A stretch of 64,000 bases of DNA from Xylocopa sonorina (taxonomy: Eukaryota; Arthropoda; Insecta; Hymenoptera; Apidae). Shown here piece after piece: positions 27,304 to 40,000 of this stretch. The stretch lies in NCBI RefSeq assembly GCF_050948175.1, contig NW_027490093.1, positions 2,976,001 through 3,040,000 of the forward strand, read 5' to 3'. Position 1 is the first letter of the stretch; every line of letters begins with the position of its first letter. The notes under the pieces are model-generated. The model made no database searches. It saw only the letters and a program-made list of their open reading frames with translations, and was not told the DNA's origin. The translations under genes and the position numbers were made by a program.

Positions 27304-29255
27304 GGATGTGTCGCATTACATTCTTTTGAAGTTAATACGAGGTACACATGACACTTCGCATCGAATATTATATCTTATAATTAAAAGTAGAAAGGAGATG
27401 CGGTGTCCCTTTTTAAAAAGCATTAGAACTCTATTGCTACGATACGTAGACATCTGGAAACGCTATTTCCTAGGAAGGAAGTGTCGCACTTACATTCTCT
27501 TGAAGTGAATATGAGGTATACATAACACACCACAATAAATATTATATCTTATCGTGAAACATAGAAATGTGATGCGATATTGCGATTTAAGAAGCAATAG
27601 AACCCTGTTGCTACGATACGTAGACATCAGCAAACGCTATTTCCTAGCATGGAAGTGTCGCATTTACATTCAGTTGAAGTGTATGCGTGGTATACATGAC
27701 ACTTCGCAATGATTATTATATATTATCATGAAACATAGGAATGAGATGCGATATCGCGTTTTGGGAAGCATTAGAACCTTATTGCTACGATACGTAGACA
27801 TTTGCAAACGCTATCTCCTAGTATGGAAGTGTCGCCTTTACATTCATTTGACGTGGTTGCGAGGTATACATGACACTTCGCAATGATTATTATATATTAT
27901 CATGAAACACAGGAATGAGATGCGATATCGCGTTTTGGGAAGCATTAGAACACTAATGCTACGATACGTAGACATCTGCAAACGCTATTTCCTAGCAGGG
28001 AAGTTTCGCATTTACGAGACATACATAACAGTGCACTACGAATATTATACATTATCATGACACATAGAAATAAGGTGCGATATCGCGTTTTGAGAAGCGT
28101 TAGAACTCTAATGCTACGATACGTAGACATCTGCAGACGCTATTTCCTAGCAAGGAAGTGTCGCAATTACATTCTTTTGAAGTGAATGCGAGGTATACAT
28201 AACACTCCACAATGAATATCATATCTTATCATGAAACACAGAAATGAGATGCGATTTGGCGATTTAAGAAGCATTAGGACTCTAGTGCTTCGATACGTAG
28301 ATATCTGCAAACGATACTTCCTAGCAAGGAAGTGTTGCATTTAATTCTTTTGAAGTGAGTACGTGGTATACATGACACTCCACAAAGAATATTATATCTT
28401 ATCACGAAACATAGGAATGAGATGCGATATCGCAATTTAAGAAGCATCATAACTCTATAGCTTCGATACGTAGACATCTGAAAACGCTAGTTCCTAGCAA
28501 GGAAGTGTCGCATTTACATTCTTTTGAAGTGAATACGAGGTATACATAACTCTACACAATGAATATTATATCTTATCATAGACCATAGAAAAGAGATGCG
28601 ATATGGCGATTTAAGAAGCATAAGAACTCTATTGCTTCGATACGTAGACATCTGGAAACGTAATTCCGTAGCAAGGATGTGTCGCATTTACATTAATTTG
28701 AAGTGTATGGGAGGTATACATGACACTTCGCAATGAAAATTATATCTTATCATGAAACATAGGAATGAGATGCGATATCGCGTTTTGAGAAGCATTAGAA
28801 CTCTAATGCTACGATACGTAGACATCTGCAAAAACTATTTCCTAGCAAGGAAGTGTTGCATTTACATTCTTTTGAAGTGAATACGAGGTATACATAACTC
28901 TCCACAATGAATATTATATCTTATCACGAAACATAGAAATGAGATGCGATATCGCGTTTTACGAAGCATTAGAACTTTATCGCTTCGATACGTAGACATC
29001 TGCCAACGCTATTTCCTAGCTGGGAAGTGTCGCATTTACATTCATTTGATGTGTAGACTAGATATACATAACCCATCGCAAAGAATATTATATCATATCA
29101 TGAGACACAGAAATGATATGCAATATCGCGTTCTAAGAAGCATTAGAACCCTATTGCTTCGATACGTAGACATATGCAATCGCTACTTCCTAGCAAGGAA
29201 GTGTCGCATTTACATTCAATTGAAGTGAGTACGAGGAATACATAACACTTCGCAG
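27304..29255. repeat. Right copy of the ~1.6-kb duplication with inserted monomers
   Basis: Matches 24,521-26,140. Extra whole monomers are at about 27,774-27,950 and 28,960-29,130. The monomer at 27,962-28,116 has lost 19 bp that its partner keeps, so that deletion is younger than the duplication. Confidence 0.87.
27962..28116. repeat. Short monomer, 155 bp (19-bp deletion)
   Basis: The distance between phase marks is 155 instead of 174 bp. The lost bases lie in the variable segment, between GCATTTAC and GAGACATAC. The partner monomer in the other copy (25,005-25,178) is full length. Confidence 0.88.
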
Positions 29256-31650
29256 TGAATATTATATCTTATCATGAAACATAGAAATGAGATGCGATAT
29301 CGCGTTTTGAGATGCAATAGAAATATAATGCTACGATACGCAGAAATCTGCAAACGCTATTTCCTAGCAAGGTAGTGTCGCATTAACATTCTTTTGAAGT
29401 GTATGCGAGGTATACATAACACTTCGCAATGAATATTATATGTTGTCACGAAACATAGAAATGAGATGCGATATCTCGTTTTAAGAAGCATTATAACACG
29501 CTTGCTACGATACGTAGACATCTGCAAACGATATTTCCTAGCAAGGAAGTGTCGCATTTACATTCTTTTGAAGTGAATGCGAGGTATACATGACACTTCG
29601 CAATTAATATTATATCTTATCATGAAACATGGAAATGAGATGCGATATCCCGTTTCAAGAAGCATTAGAACTCTATTGCTTCGATACGTAGACATCTGCA
29701 ATCGCTACTGCCTAGCAAGGAACTGTCGCATTTACATTCATTTGAAGTGTATGCGAGGTATACATAACACTTCGCAATGAATATTATATCTTATTGTGAA
29801 ACATAGATATGAGATGCGATCTCGCGATATAAGAAGCATTAGAACACTATTACTACGATACGTAGACATCTGCAAACGTTATTTCCTAGGAAGGAAGTGT
29901 CGCATTTACATTCATTTGAAGTGTATGCGAGGTATACATAACACTTCGCAATGAATATTATATGTTATCATGAAACATAGAAATGAGATGCGATATCTCG
30001 TTTTAAGAATCATAATAACTCTATTGCTACGATACGTAGACATCTGCAAACGTTATTTGCTAGCAAGGAACTGTCGCATTTACATTCATTTGAAGTGTAT
30101 GCGATGTATACGTGACACTTCGCAATAAATATTATATCTTATCATGAAACATAGAAATGAAATGCGATATCGCGCTTTGAGATGCAATAGAAATATAATG
30201 CTACGATACGCAGAAATCTGCAAACGCTATTTCCTAGCAAGGAAGTGTCGCATTAACATTCTTTTGAAGTGTATGCGAGGTATACATAACACTTCGCAAT
30301 GAATATTATATGTTGTCACGAAACATAGAAATGAGATGCGATATCTCGTTCTAAGAAGCATTATAACACGCTTGCTACGATACGTAGACATCTGCAAACT
30401 CTATTTCCAAGCAAGGAAGTGTTGCATTTACATTCATTTGAAGTGAATACGAGGAATACATGAAACTTCGCAATGAATATTATTTCTTATCGTGAAGCAT
30501 AGAAATGAGATGCGATATTCCGTTTCAAGAAGCACTAGAACTCTATTGCTTCGATACGTAGACGTCTGCAAACGCTATTTCCTAGCAAGGAACTGTCGCA
30601 TTTACATTCATTTGAAGTGTATGCGATGTATACGTGACACTTCGCAATAAATATTATATCTTTTCATGAAACATAGAAATGAGAGGCGATATCGCGTTTT
30701 GAGATGCAATAGAAATCTAATACTACGATACGCAGAAATCTGCAAACGCTATTTCCTAGCAAGGAAGTGTCGCATTTACATTCTTTTGAGGTGAATACGA
30801 GGTATACATAACACTCCACAATGAATATTATATCTTATCGTGAAACATAGATCTGAGATTCGATCTTGCGATATAAGAAGCATAAGAACTCTATTGCTAC
30901 GATACGTAGACACCTGCAAACGCTATTTCCTAGCAAGGAACTGTCGCATTTACATTCATTTGAAGTGTATGCGAGTATACATAACACTTCGCAATGAATA
31001 TTATATGTTATCATGAAACATGGAAATGAGATGCGATATCCCGTTTCATGAAGCATTAGAACTCTATTGCTTCGATACGTAGACATCTGCAATCGCTACT
31101 TCCTAGCAAGGAACTGTCGCATTTACATTCATTTGAAGTGTATGCGAGGTATACATAACACTTCGCAATGAATAGTATATCTTATCGTGAAACATAGATA
31201 TGAGGTGCGATCTCGCGATATAAGAAGCATTAGAACTCTATTGCTACGATACGTAGACATCTGCAAACGCTATTTCCTAGCAAGGAAGTGTCGCATTTAC
31301 ATTCTTTTGAAGTGAATGCGAGGTATACATGACACTTCGCAATTAATATTATATCTTATCATGAAACATGGAAATGGGATGCGATATCCCGTTTCAAGAA
31401 GCATTAGAGCTCTATTGCTACGATACGTAGACATCAGCAAACGTTATTTCCTAGCAAGGAAGTGTCGCATTTACATTCATTTGAAGTGTATGCGAGGTAT
31501 ACATATCACTTCGCAATGAATATTATATGTTATCATGAAACATAGAAATGAGATGCGATATCTCGTTTTAAGAATCATTATAACACGCTTGCTACGATAC
31601 GTAGACATCTGCAAACGCTACTTCCTAGCAAGGAAGTGCCGCAGTTACAA
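29256..31650. repeat. Cluster of short-period duplications (3-, 5- and more-monomer spacing)
   Basis: Linked variants are repeated densely here. GAGATGCAATAGAAAT with CGCAGAAATCTGC occurs at about 29,309, 30,179 and 30,701, spaced 870 and 522 bp (5 and 3 monomers). ATGTTGTCACG with ATAACACGCTTGC occurs at about 29,440 and 30,310. GGAACTGTCGC occurs at several places. Positions 30,784-31,220 are a copy of 26,281-26,720. The result is a patchwork rather than one clean higher-order unit. Confidence 0.83.
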
Positions 31651-34600
31651 TCTTTTGAAAGGAATACAAGGTATACATGACACTCCGCAATGAATATTGT
31701 ATCTTATAATGAAACATAGAAATGAGATGCGATATCGTGTTTTAAGAAGCGTTAAAACTCTATTGCTTCGATAGGTAGACATCTGCATACGTTGTTTCCT
31801 AGCAAGGATGTGTCGCATTTACCTACATTTGAAGTGAACACGAGTGATACATAACACTGCCCAATGTGTATTATATCTTATCGTGAAACATAGTAATGAG
31901 AAGCGATATCGCGTTTTAAGAAGCATTAGAACGCCATTACTTCGATACGTAGACATCTGCCATCGCTATTTCCTAGCAAGGAAGTGTCGCATTTACATTC
32001 GTTTGAAGTGAATACGAGGTATACATGACACACCACAATGAATATTATATCTTATCGTGAAACATAGAAATGAGATGCGATATTGTGATTTAAGCAACAT
32101 TAGAACTCAATTGCCTCGATACGTAAACATCCGGAAACGCTATTTCCTAGAAAGGATGTATCGCATTTTCATTCGTTTGAAGTGTAGACGAGGAAAACAT
32201 AACACTTGGCAATTAACATTGTATCTTATCATGAAGCATAGAAATGAGATGCGATATCGCGTTTTAAGAAGCTTTAGAACACTATTGCTACTATACGTAG
32301 ACATCTGCAAACGCTATTTCCTAGGAAGGAAGTGTCGCATTTACATTCATTTGAAGTGAATACGAGGAATACACGAATCTTCGCAATTAATATTATATCT
32401 AATCATGAGACATAGGAAGGAGATAAGATATCGCAATTTAAGAAGCATTAGAAATCTATTGCTTCGATACGTAGACATCTGGAGGTGCTTTTTCCTAGCA
32501 TGGAAGTGTCGCATTTACATTCTTTTGAAGCGAATACGAGGTATACATAGCAATCCACAATGAATATAATATCTTATCACGAAACATACAAATGAGATGC
32601 GATATCGCGATTTAAGAAGCATTAGAACACCATTGCTTCGATACGTTGACATCTGGAAAAGTAACTCCAGCAACGAAGTGTCGCATTTGAATTCATTTGA
32701 AATGCATACGAGGCACACATGCCACTTCGCAGTGTATATTATATCTTATCATGAAATATAGAAATGAAATGCGTTATCGCGTATTAAGAAGCATCAGAAC
32801 TCCATTGCTTTGATACGTAGACAACTGCAAACGCTACTTCCTACCAAGGAAGTGTCGCACTTACATTCATTTGAAGTGTATACGAGGTATACATAACACC
32901 GCAATGAATATTATATCATATCATGAAACATAGAAATGAGATGCGATATCGCGATTTAAGAAGCATTAGAACTCTATTGTTTCGATACTTAGACATCTGG
33001 AAACGCTATTTCCTAGCAAGGAAGTGTCGCATTTACATTCATTTGAAGCGAATACGAGGTATACATGACACTTGGCAATTAATATTATATCTTATCCTAA
33101 AACACAAATGAGGTGCGATATCTCGTTTTAAGAAACATTAGAACCCTATTGCTTCGATTCGTAGACATCTGCCAACGCTATTTCCTAGCAAGGAAGTGTC
33201 GCATTTACATACATTTGAAGTGTATGCAAGGTATACATGACACTTCGCAATGAATATTATATCTTATAATGAAACATAGAAATGAGATGCTATATCTCGT
33301 TTTAAGAAGCATACGAACCCTGTTGCTACGATACGTAGACATCTGCAGACGCTATTTCCTAGCAAGGAAGTGTCGCATGTATATTCTTTTGAAGTGAAAA
33401 CGAAGTATACATAACACTCCACAATGTATATTATATCTTATCATGAAATATAGAAATGAAATGCGATATCGCGTCTTAAGAAGCATCAGCACTCCATTGC
33501 TTTGATACGTAGAAAACTGCAAACGCTACTTCCTACCAAGGAAGTGTAGCACTTACATTCATTTGAAGTGTGGACGAGGAACACATAACACTTCGTAATG
33601 AATATTATATCTTAACATGAAACATTGAATTGAGATGCGATATCGCGTTTTAAAAAGCACTAGAACTCTATTCCTTCGATACGTAGACATCTACAAACGC
33701 TATTTCCTAGCAAGGAAGTGACGCATTTACATTCATTTGAAGTGTATGCGAGGTATAAGTGACAATTCGCAATGAATATTTTATCTTATCATGAACATAG
33801 AAATGAGATGCGATATCGCTTTTTACGAAGCATTAGAACTCTATTGCTTCGATACGTAGACATCTGCAAACGTTATTTTCAAGCATGGAAGTGTCGCATT
33901 TACATTCATTTGAAGTGTAGACGAGGAAAACATAACACTTCGTAATGAATATTATATCTTATCTTGAAACATAGAAATGAGATGCGATATCGCGTTTTAC
34001 GGAGCATTAGAACTCAATTGCTACGATACGTAGACATCTGGAAACGCTACTTCCAAGCAAGGAAGTGTCGCCTTTACATTCTTATTAAGTGTAGACGAGA
34101 TATATATAACCATTCGCAATGAATATTATATCTTATCATGAAACATACAAATGAGATGCGATATACCGTTTTGAGAAGCATTAGAACCCTATTGCTTCGA
34201 TACGTAGACATCTGCAAACACTATTTCCTAGCAAGGAAGTGACGCATTATCATTCTTTTGAAGTGAATACGAGGTATACATAACATTGCACAATGAATAT
34301 TGTAACTTATCATGATACATATAAATGAGATGCGATATCGCGATTTAAGCGGCATTAGAACACTATTGCTTCGATACCTAGATATCTGCAAACGCTGCTT
34401 CCTAGCAAGGAAGTGTCACATCTACATTCCCTTGAAGTGAATACGAGGTATACATGACACTCCGCAATGAATATTATATCTTATCATGAAACATAGAAAT
34501 GAAATGCGATATGGCGATTTAAGTAGCATTAGAAATTTATTGCTTCGATACGGAGACATGTGCCAACGCTATTTCCTAGCAAGGAAGTGTCGCATTTACA

Positions 34601-36770
34601 TTCATTTGAAGTGTATGCGAGGTATACAAGACACTTCGCAATGAATATTATATCTTATCATGAAACATAGAAATGTGGTGCGATATGGCGCTTTAAGAAG
34701 CATTAGAACACTATTGCCTCGATACGTAGACATCTGCAAACGCTATTTCCTAGCAGGGAAGTGTCGCATTTACATTCATTTGAAGTGTAGACGAGATATA
34801 CATAGCACTGCACAATGAATATTATATTTTGTCATGACACGTAGAAGTGAGTTGCTATATCGCGATTTAAGAAGCATTAGAATTCTATTGCTTCGATACG
34901 TAGACATCTGGAAACGCTATTTCCTAGCAAGGAAGTGTCCCATTTACATTCTTTTGAAGCGAATACGAGGTACACATAACACTATACAACGAATATTATA
35001 TCTCATCATAAAACATAGAAAATAGATGCGATATCGCGATTTTAGCAACATTAGAACTCTACTGCTTCGATACGTAGACACCTGCCAATACTATCTCCTA
35101 GCAAGAAAGTGTCGCATTTACATTCTTTTGAAGTCAATACGAGGTATACATAACACTGCACAATGAATATTATATCTTATCATGAAACATAGAAATGAGA
35201 TGCGATATCGCGATTTAAGGAGCACTGGAACTCTATAGCTTCGATACGTAGACATATGCAAACGCTACTTCCTAGCGAGGAAGTGTCGTATTTACGTTCT
35301 TTTTATGTCAATTCGAGGAATGAACGGCACTTCGCAATGAATATTATATCTTATCATAAAACATAGAAATTAGGTGCGATATCTCGTTTTAAGAAGCATT
35401 AGAACTCTATTGCTTCGACACGTAGACATCTGCCATCGCTATTCCCCAGGAAGAACTGCCGCATTTACATTCTTTGATGTGAATACGAGGTATACATAAC
35501 ACTGCACAATGAATATTTTATCTTATCATGAAACATAGCAATGAGATGCGATATCTCGTTTTAAGAAGCATTAGAACTCTATTGTTTCTATACGCAGATC
35601 TCTGGAAACGCGATTACCTAGAAACGAAGAGTCGCATTTACATTCATTTGATGTGAACGCGAGGTATACATAACACTCCACAATGAATATTATAACTTAT
35701 CTTGAAACGTACAAATGAGATGCGATATCGCGTTTTAAGAAGAATTAGAACTCTATTTCTACGATACGTAGGCATCTGCAGACGCTATTTCCTAGCAAGG
35801 AAGTGTCGCATTTACATTCTTTTGAAGCGTAGACGAGATATACATATCACTGCACAATGAATATTATATCTTATCATGAAACATAGAAATGGGATGCGAT
35901 ATCGCGATCTAAGAAGCATTAGAACCCTAATGCTACGATACGTAGACATCTGCAAACGCTATTTCCTAGCAAGGAAGTGTCGCATTTACATTCTTTTGAA
36001 GTGTAGACGAGACATACATATCACTGCACAACGAATATTATATCTTACCATGAAACAGAGAAATGAGATGCGATATCGCGTTTTGAGAAGCATAAGAACT
36101 CTAATGCTACGATACGTAGACATCTGGAAACGCTATTTCCTAGCAAGGGAGTGTCGCATTTACATTCACTTGAAGTGTATGCGAGGTATACATGACACTT
36201 CGCAATGATTATTATATATTATCATGAAACATAGAAATGAGATGCGATATCGTGTTCTGAGAAGCATTAGAAAACTAATGCTACGATACGTAGACATCTG
36301 CAAATGCTATTTCCTAGCAAGGAAGTGTCGCATTTACATTGTTTTGAAGTGAATACGTTGTATACATGGCACTTCGCAATGAATATTGTATCTTATCGTG
36401 ATACATACAAATGAGATGCGATATCGCGTTTCAAGAAGAATTGGAACTCTATTTCTACGATACGCAGACATCTGCAGACGCTATTTCGTAGCAAGGAAGT
36501 GTAGCATTTACATTCTTTTGAAGTGCAGACGAGATATACATATCACTGCACAATGAATATTATATCTTATCACGAGACATAGAAATGAGATGCGATATCG
36601 CGTTTTAAGAAGCATTAGACCTATATTGCTAAGATACGTAGATATCTTCAAACGCTATTTCCTAGGAAGGAAGTGACGCATATACATTCTCTTGAAGTGA
36701 ATACGAGGTATACATGACACTTCGCAATGAATATTGTATCTTATAATGAAACACAGAAATGAGATGCTAT
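31651..36770. repeat. Mostly diverse monomers with scattered distant copies
   Basis: About 29 monomers. Positions 32,057-32,359 relate to 19,910-20,212. Positions 32,740-32,870 and 33,435-33,565 share ATGAAATATAGAAATGAAATG, CATTGCTTTGATACG and CTACCAAGGAAGTG at a spacing of 691 bp (4 monomers less 5). Positions 35,050-35,380 relate to 8,840-9,170. A subfamily with GTAGACGAGATATAC and CACTGCAC is frequent here (34,790, 35,830, 36,000, 36,530). No gene is seen. Confidence 0.8.
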
Positions 36771-39700
36771 CTCGGGTTTTAAGAAGAATTAGAACTCTAT
36801 TGCTTCGATACGTAGACATCTGCAAACGCCATTTTCCAGCAAGCATGTGTCGCATTTACATTCTTTTGAAGTGAATACGAGGTATACATGTCACTTCGCA
36901 ATGAACATTATATCTTATCATGAAACATAGAAATGAGATGCGATATCGCGATTTAAGAAGAATTAGAACTGTATTGCTTCGATACGGAGACTTGTGCAGA
37001 CGCTATTTCGTAGCAAGGAAGCCTCGCACTTACATGCTTTTGAAGTGCATACGAGGTATAAGTAACACTTCGCAATGAATATTATATCTTATCATGAGAC
37101 ATCTAAATGAGATGCGCTATGGCGTTTTAAGAAGCATTAGAAATCTATTGCTACGATACGTAGGCAACTGCAAACGCTATTTCCTAGCAAGGAAGTGTTG
37201 CATTTACATTCATTTGAAGTGTATGCGAGGTATACATGACACTTCGCAATGAATATTATATCTTATCATGAACATAGAAATGAGATGCGATATCGCGCTC
37301 TAAGAAGCATTAGAACTCTATTGCTTCGATACGTAGACATCTGCAAACGCTATTTCCCGGCAAGGAAGTGTCGCATTTACATTCCTTCGAAGTGAGTACG
37401 AGGTATACCTAACACTCCACAATGAATATTATATCTAATCATGAAATATAGGAATGAGATACGATTTTGCGATTTAAGAAGCATTAGAACACTATTGCTT
37501 CGGTACTTAGACATCTGCAAACGCTGCTTCCTAGCAAGGAAGTGTCGTATTTACATTCATTTGAAGTGTATGCGAGGTATACATGACACTCCACAATGAA
37601 TATTATATATTATCATGAAACATGTAAATGAGATGCGATATCGCGTTTTAAGAAGCATTAGAAATCTATTGCTACGTAGCTATCTGCAGACGCTATTTCC
37701 TAGGAAGGAAGTGACGCATTTACATTCATTTGAAGTGTATGCGAGGTATACGTGACACTTCGCAATGAATATTATATCGTATCATGAAGCATATAAATGA
37801 GAAGCGGTTTCGCGTTTTAAGAAGCATTAGAACTCTATTGCTTCGATACGTAGACACCTGGAATTGTTATTTCCTAGAAAGGAAGTGTCGCATTTACATT
37901 CATTTGAAGTGTAGGCGAGGAATACATAACACTTCGCTTTGAGTATTATATCTTATCATGAGACATAGAAATGAGATGCGATATCGCGTTTTAGGAAGCA
38001 TTTGAACTCTATCGCTTCGATGCGTAGACATCTACAAACGCTATTTCCAAGCAAGGAAGTGACGCATTTACATTCATTTGAAGTGAATACGAACTATACA
38101 TGACACTTCGCAGTGAATATTATATCTTATCATGAGACATAGAAATGAGACTCCATATAGCGTTTTAAGAGGCATTAGAACTTTACTGCTACGATACGTA
38201 GATATCTGGAAACGCTATTTCGTAGCAAGGAAGTGTCGCAATTACATTCCTTTCAAGTCAATACGAGGTATACATGACACTTCGCAATGAAAATTATATC
38301 TCATCATGAAACATAGAAATGTGGTACGATATCTTGTTTTAAGAAGCATTAGAAATATGCTGCTTCGATACGTAGACATCTGGAAACGTTCTTTCGTAGA
38401 AAGGAAGTGTCGCATTTGCATTCTTTTGAAGTGAATACAAGGTATACATGACAGATCGCAATGAATAATATATCTTATCATGAAACATAGAAATGAGATG
38501 CGATATCGCGTTTTAAAAAGCATTAGAACTCTATTGCTTCGATACGTAGACATCTGCAAACGCTATTTTCCAGCAAGCACGTGTCGCATTTACATTCTTT
38601 TGAAGTGAATACGAGGTATACATGACACTTCGCAATGAACATTATATCTTATCATCAAACATAGAAATGAGATGAGATATCTCGTTTTAAGTAGCATTAG
38701 AACCCTATTGATGCGATACGTAGACATCTGCAAACGCTATTTCCCAGCAAGGAAGTGTCGCATTTACATGTCTTCGAAGTGAATACGAGGTATACCTAAC
38801 ACTCCACAATGGTTATTATATCTAATCATGAAACATAGAAATGAGATGCGATATCGCGATTTAAGAAGAATTAGAAATGTATTGCTTCGATACGTAGACT
38901 TGTGCAGACGCTATTTGGTAGCAAGGAAGCCTCGCACTTACATGCTTTTGAAGTGTATACGAGGTATAAGTAACACTTCGCAATGAATATTATATCTTAT
39001 CATGTACATATAAATGAGATGCGCTATGGTGTTTTAAGAAGCATTAGAAATCTATTGCTACGATACGTAGGCAACTGCAAACGCTATTTCCTAGCAAGGA
39101 AGTGTTGCACTTACATTCTTATGAGCTGAATACAAGGTTTACATAACACTTCACAATGAATATTACATCTTATCACGAAACAGAAATGGGATGCGATTTC
39201 GCGATTTAAGAAGCATTAGAACTCTATTGCTTCGATACGCAGACATCTGCAAACGCTATTTCCTAGCAAATAAGTGTCGCATTTACATTCTCTTGAAGTG
39301 AATGCGAGATATACATAACACTCCACAATGTATATTATATCTTGTCACGAAATAGAGAAATGGGTTGCGATATCGCGATTTAAGAAGCTTTGGAACTCTG
39401 TTGCTTCGATACTGAGACATTTGCATTCGCTATTTCCTAGCAAGGAAGTTTCGCATTTACATTCTTTTGAAGTGAATACGAGGTATACATAACACTTCGC
39501 AATGAATATTATATCTTATCATGAAACATACAAATGAGATGCGTTATCGCGTTTTAAGAAACATTAGGACTGTATTGCTACGATACGTAAGCATCTGCAA
39601 ACGCTATTTCCTAGCAAGGAAGTGTCGCATTTACATTCTTTTGAAGTGAATACGAGGTATACATGACACTTCGAAATGAGTATTATATCATATCATGAAA

Positions 39701-40000
39701 CATAGAAATGAGATGCGATATCGCAAATTAAGAAGCATTAGTACTCTATTGCTTCGATACGTAGACATCTGGAATCGTTATTTCCTAGAAAGGAAGTGTC
39801 GCATTTACATTCATTTGAAGTGTAGACGAGGAATACATAACACTTCGCGTTGAGTATTATATCTTATCATGAGACACAGAAATGAGTTGCGATATCGCGT
39901 TTTAAGAAGCATCAGAACTCTATTGCTTCGATACGTAGACATCTGGAAACGCTTCTTCCTAGCAAGGAAGTGTCGCATTTACATTCATTTGAAGTGTATG
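36771..40000. repeat. Rearranged 10/11-monomer duplication
   Basis: Four marked monomers at about 36,831 (TTTTCCAGCAAGCA), 37,021 (GCCTCGCACTTACATGC), 37,190 (GTGTTGCA) and 37,351 (TATTTCCCGG) reappear at 38,565, 38,929, about 39,105 and 38,738. Spacings are 1,734, 1,908 and 1,387 bp, so the order differs: the CCCGG/CCCAG type sits second in the right copy but fourth in the left. Further right, 37,850-37,990 matches 39,760-39,900 at 1,911 bp (GAGTATTATATC, CTAGAAAGGAAGTG). Confidence 0.8.
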
